From Gilliamella sp. App4-10 (GTDB taxonomy: Bacteria; Pseudomonadota; Gammaproteobacteria; Enterobacterales; Orbaceae): a DNA stretch of 64,000 bases. Of the stretch, positions 60,616 through 64,000 are shown piece by piece. The stretch's first letter is position 1, and each line of letters begins with the position of its first letter. A program made the translations under genes and the position numbers. The notes under the pieces were generated by a model. It was not told the origin of the DNA. It saw only the letters and a program-made list of their open reading frames with translations, and searched no databases. The stretch lies in NCBI RefSeq assembly GCF_001690495.1, contig NZ_LZGS01000018.1, positions 62,001-126,000 on the forward strand. Reading direction: 5' to 3'.

Positions 60616-61034
60616 AATCCTCTGTTACTTTTATTATAGAAAATTTTCTACTTTTTAGTTGTACTATTTTAAGGGATAGTTACAAGATAAAACCAATTGT
60701 TCATATAAAACAAAAGCATTAACAAAAAAACGGTTGAAATTTGTTTTAAAGTAGATTATTATTTGATCTAAATGCCGCTGTTTATGCTGAAACAATACCC
60801 ATATAACGATGAATAAATAACACATTTAAAAATAGAATGTGTGCATTTTAGGGGAAATAGAATAACAATCTCGCTAATGAATGTTTTGGATGGAACCAGC
60901 CATAATCGCAATATCTTAACCATTGTTAGGTCTGCTTCGTCAATTTCTGTTTTGAACATTGAGTGCAATGAGTCGTTAAATCAGCCTTAGCGTTATATAA
61001 ATAATTATAACAAAACTAACTGGAGTGTTAGATT

Positions 61035-64000
61035 ATGGATAATAAATACGGAGATTTAAAGGCTAATAATGACTTTGTAATGCCCTTAACACCAGGCCAG
61101 CATGGTTTTTTATTTCATGCATTGGCAGATGAAGGAAATAGTAATTACCACGAACAATTTATTTGCCGGTTTTCACGACGTGTCGATGTTGAACTTTTCC
61201 GATGGGTTATAGAGACTTTATTTAGTAAACATGATTGTTTCCGAACTCACTTCCTCTGGCATAAGGGTGAGCTGCCCTGTCAAATTGTTAATCATGATAT
61301 TTTGCCAGCATTTTATGTGGTTAATATCGATTCAAATAATGATAAACAAAATTTTCCACTAAACTACAAAATTAAATTAGATTACCCTCAAAATGATGAT
61401 ATAGAGGAATTTATAAATCAATTTCTCCGCATTGATTTACAATATGTGTTTGACTTAAGTGCAATTCCAGTTAGAGCTTACCTAATCCAATTACCAAAAG
61501 AAAGTGTGTTTGTGCTGGCGTATCACCATATTGTGATGGATGGTTGGAGCTTAGCAATTTTTGTACAGCAACTTTTAACAATTTATAACGTTGGACAAAA
61601 AACTGGTATCCAAGATACTGATGTAATAACGGCATTACCACTCAAACCATTCATGCAACAAATTGCTAAATGTCAACAAACTTTTCAACGTGACTATTGG
61701 GCTACTTATCTACAAAATTTGGTACCAAGCCATTTTGAGCCATTGTCGTTACTAACCCATTCAAGTGATGATTTATCAGCAAGTTCAGTTGGTTGGTTAG
61801 AAACTACATTACCGCAGACGATAAATCAAAAGATTCAACAATTATGTGGTCAATACCGAATAACTTCAGCTTCACTGTTCTATGTAGCTTGGGGAGTTTT
61901 GTTGCAACGTTGGCTTTATAGTGATGATGTTGTATTTGGTGCTACCTTTTCGGGTAGAAATGCTGCCATTGAAGGTATTGATAGCGCTTTGGGATTATTC
62001 ATTAATACTTTACCGTTAAGGTTGAAAGATGATGGTTCAAGTTCATTGATTGAATATTTTCAACAGATGCATGATAGGTTAATGGGTCATTATGAGCATG
62101 AATATGATTCATTAGCGAAAATTAAGCAAGTCACATTACAAGCTGATTATCAAGGTGATTTATTTGATTCGTTAGTAGTGATTGAGAACTACCCAATTGA
62201 CTCATCTCAATTATTTCAAGATGGACAAATTGGTATCCAAAGTATGCGTGTTCAGGAGCAAACTCACTATCCATTATCGGTGAGTGTTATCAATCAGACT
62301 GGTTTTTTAATTAAGATTGGTTATTCTCGGCAGTATTTTACTGACAGAATGGCACAAACCATGTTTGATCATTTGCAGTATTTACTTGAGCAAATAGTCG
62401 ATAATCCCCAATGTACGCTAGCTTCATTACGTAATATTTCGCCTGAACAACAGCAACGCTATATACAATCACAAATTGATTCAATGGCGGGACAACAGTG
62501 GGATCGACAATCAAATATTATCGAGCAGTTTTATCATGTTGTAGAAAGCGAAAATGAGCGAGTCGCAGTGGTTGATGAACAGCAATCATTAACTTATCGG
62601 CAATTAGCTGATAAAGCCGATCTCATTGCTCGATTCCTCATTCAGCAGGGTATTAAAGTTGGTGATTTTATTGGTATTATTAGCGAACGTACTATTGATA
62701 CTGTTGCCGCAATTGTTGGCGTAATGCGTGCTGGAGCGGCTTATATTCCAATCAGCTCTGAATACCCCCTTGGGCGCATTCAGGAAATTATCGACGATAG
62801 CCAATTATCAATATTATTGGTACAACAAAAAAAATTTGATGTTTCAGTAAAACAATATGATCTATTGACTTTACCAGATGCACCGGTAGCTGATTTTCCT
62901 AAGATAACACGTGATGACCACGCCTACATGATTTACTCGTCAGGCTCTACCGGTAAACCAAAGGGGATATTGGTTTCACATCGTGGTTTATTGCGCATTA
63001 TTCAAGTGGAAAGTCCGATTAAACTACCAACCTATACCAATACTTTATTAGTGTCACCGTTTGAGTTTGATGCATCCGTTTATGAAGTTTGGGCGACATT
63101 AATTAATCGTGGTAAGTTAGTTCTGCTTAGTCGCCAGTCATTATTTGATATTGATAATATGACTAGCACTATCATAGAACACAACGTTAGCCACGCATTG
63201 ATAACAACGGCATTATTAAATACCTATATTGCAGAAGGCGCCGTTTTTTTTACCTATTTAAAACATATTATTTCTGGCGGTGAACCGCTATCAGCTCGTC
63301 ATATTAATCAGTTGATTACACAGTATCCCCATTTGCAGGTTGTTAATGGTTATGGACCAACAGAAAATACCGTGTTCACCACAACCTATTTAATAGAGCA
63401 CCTAGTTCCTGATCGGGTGCCAATCGGTTATGCAGCACCAGGGTCTTCAATCTATGTGGTTGATCTTTATGGTCACCTGTTACCGATAGGTGCGATAGGT
63501 GAGCTAGTAAGTGGTGGTGACGGTGTCGCGTTGGGTTATTTAAATAGACCACAATTGACCGAAACAGTGTTTACACCAGATCCTTTTATTTCAGGCGGTT
63601 TGATGCATAAAACAGGTGATTACGCACGCTTGTTGGATGATGGTTGTGTTGAATTATTTGGTCGCAAAGATGGTCAAGTTAAAATAAATGGTCAGCGTAT
63701 TGAAATAGAAGAGATCACTCAACGATTACTTAACTGTCAAGGCATTGTTGAAGCGGTGGTATTAACGTATACTTTGCGAAATAATCGTCATATTGGCGCA
63801 GTAATTTGTGTTGATGATCACTATGACGAAGCAGGCACCCAAGTCTATTTAACAGCGACGCTACCGTCATTTGCATTGCCACAACCAATTATGGTGGTGG
63901 ATGCGATTCCGAAGAATCATAATGGCAAGTCGGATCTTGAGCAATTACGTAGTTTACTACTGATTAAACAACAGAATAAAACGCAAGCAACAAACATCAT
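61035..64000 (+). CDS. Non-ribosomal peptide synthetase, 5' part (C-A...)
   Basis: An uninterrupted frame from ATG 61035 (GGAG nine bases before) to the window edge, 988 residues so far. Condensation domain about residues 15-440: LTPGQHGFLFHAL start and active site YHHIVMDGWS (His164-Gly169 area). Adenylation domain about residues 490-970: YSSGSTGKPKG (A3, residues 634-644), FEFDASVYEVW (A4), NGYGPTENTVFTT (A5), KTGDYARLLDDG (A7), GRKDGQVKINGQRIEIEEI (A8) and the lysine in NGKSDLEQL (A10). All catalytic residues are present. My reading of the specificity pocket is D-A-Y-T-I-G-G-V-F-K, which I cannot assign firmly. A gene that begins with a condensation domain either starts a lipopeptide or takes its substrate from another synthetase. 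The carrier domain lies beyond the window. Confidence 0.93.
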   Translation, partial: MDNKYGDLKANNDFVMPLTPGQHGFLFHALADEGNSNYHEQFICRFSRRVDVELFRWVIETLFSKHDCFRTHFLWHKGELPCQIVNHDILPAFYVVNIDSNNDKQNFPLNYKIKLDYPQNDDIEEFINQFLRIDLQYVFDLSAIPVRAYLIQLPKESVFVLAYHHIVMDGWSLAIFVQQLLTIYNVGQKTGIQDTDVITALPLKPFMQQIAKCQQTFQRDYWATYLQNLVPSHFEPLSLLTHSSDDLSASSVGWLETTLPQTINQKIQQLCGQYRITSASLFYVAWGVLLQRWLYSDDVVFGATFSGRNAAIEGIDSALGLFINTLPLRLKDDGSSSLIEYFQQMHDRLMGHYEHEYDSLAKIKQVTLQADYQGDLFDSLVVIENYPIDSSQLFQDGQIGIQSMRVQEQTHYPLSVSVINQTGFLIKIGYSRQYFTDRMAQTMFDHLQYLLEQIVDNPQCTLASLRNISPEQQQRYIQSQIDSMAGQQWDRQSNIIEQFYHVVESENERVAVVDEQQSLTYRQLADKADLIARFLIQQGIKVGDFIGIISERTIDTVAAIVGVMRAGAAYIPISSEYPLGRIQEIIDDSQLSILLVQQKKFDVSVKQYDLLTLPDAPVADFPKITRDDHAYMIYSSGSTGKPKGILVSHRGLLRIIQVESPIKLPTYTNTLLVSPFEFDASVYEVWATLINRGKLVLLSRQSLFDIDNMTSTIIEHNVSHALITTALLNTYIAEGAVFFTYLKHIISGGEPLSARHINQLITQYPHLQVVNGYGPTENTVFTTTYLIEHLVPDRVPIGYAAPGSSIYVVDLYGHLLPIGAIGELVSGGDGVALGYLNRPQLTETVFTPDPFISGGLMHKTGDYARLLDDGCVELFGRKDGQVKINGQRIEIEEITQRLLNCQGIVEAVVLTYTLRNNRHIGAVICVDDHYDEAGTQVYLTATLPSFALPQPIMVVDAIPKNHNGKSDLEQLRSLLLIKQQNKTQATNI

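Larger units (their letters stand above)
58887..61034. other. Gene-poor scar between the island and the NRPS gene
   Basis: 2.1 kb, AT-rich, no intact gene. Two IS3-type scraps are annotated separately. A minus-strand stretch near 59570-59740 reads protein-like (STDIDNWITERFATKRSMG) but is interrupted and not recognised. A 66-codon minus-strand frame at 60768-60968 has no homology I recognise and no ribosome site. The last 250 bases should contain the NRPS promoter. Confidence 0.5.

Noticed and set aside
60768-60968. 66-codon minus-strand ORF in the scar region
   Set aside because: No ribosome site, no recognisable family, and it lies in a decayed region; kept only as a remark in the region entry.
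62604-62804. 66-codon minus-strand ORF inside the NRPS gene
   Set aside because: Antisense to the adenylation domain, whose motifs are intact in the plus frame.

Overview
The window comes from an AT-rich gammaproteobacterium. The core gene set resembles an enteric bacterium in sequence and partly in gene order: FMN-riboswitch ribB, hldD-waaF-waaC-yaeP, tamA-tamB, bamE, cmoM-plsC, yjgR-perM, hemL and erpA. Together with the low GC and the many decayed insertion sequences, this fits the family Orbaceae (Gilliamella/Frischella-like gut symbionts). That placement is an inference from gene content and base composition, not from a search.

Positions 1-44,850 are mostly chromosomal backbone. In order they hold: the end of a polyamine permease gene; riboswitch-controlled ribB; an SMR transporter pair; a peroxiredoxin; srmB; trmA; a strong unannotated small-RNA candidate on the minus strand; a metal-type two-component system; an LPS-heptose operon; tRNA-modification and phospholipid genes (cmoM, plsC, a one-domain mnmC); tamAB with hpt, tadA and dapB; an MFS carrier; fklB; bamE; dusA; rep; tRNA-Arg; zntB; topB; mgtA with a long leader and a 26-codon downstream ORF; ydcH, yjgR, perM, bcp, hemL and erpA. 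Decayed insertion-sequence debris lies at 25.3-26.7 kb and 30.8-31.3 kb.

Positions 44,922-58,886 are a 14-kb integrated island. It is bounded by a 17-bp direct repeat of the 3' end of tRNA-Gly(GCC), with TAGTACAC-type repeats just inside both ends. It carries a broken tyrosine integrase, a LexA-boxed umuD and an amber-interrupted umuC, a decayed MobH-type relaxase fused to a truncated IS3 element, an IS6-family element and a broken hipA-like gene. These look like the wreck of an integrative conjugative element. Inside it, 52,458-57,740 is a tight seven-function minus-strand operon: flavodoxin-fold oxidoreductase, DUF2867 protein, AfsA-like butenolide synthase split in two frames, old-yellow-enzyme reductase, two short-chain dehydrogenases and a YciI-like protein. 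It looks like a pathway for an A-factor-like (gamma-butyrolactone/butenolide) small molecule and is the most notable system here. The split AfsA reading frame and an apparent ATA start codon raise the question of whether it is active.

Positions 58,887-61,034 are gene-poor with insertion-sequence scraps. From 61,035 to the window end runs the open 5' part of a non-ribosomal peptide synthetase gene (condensation plus adenylation domains, cut by the window edge).
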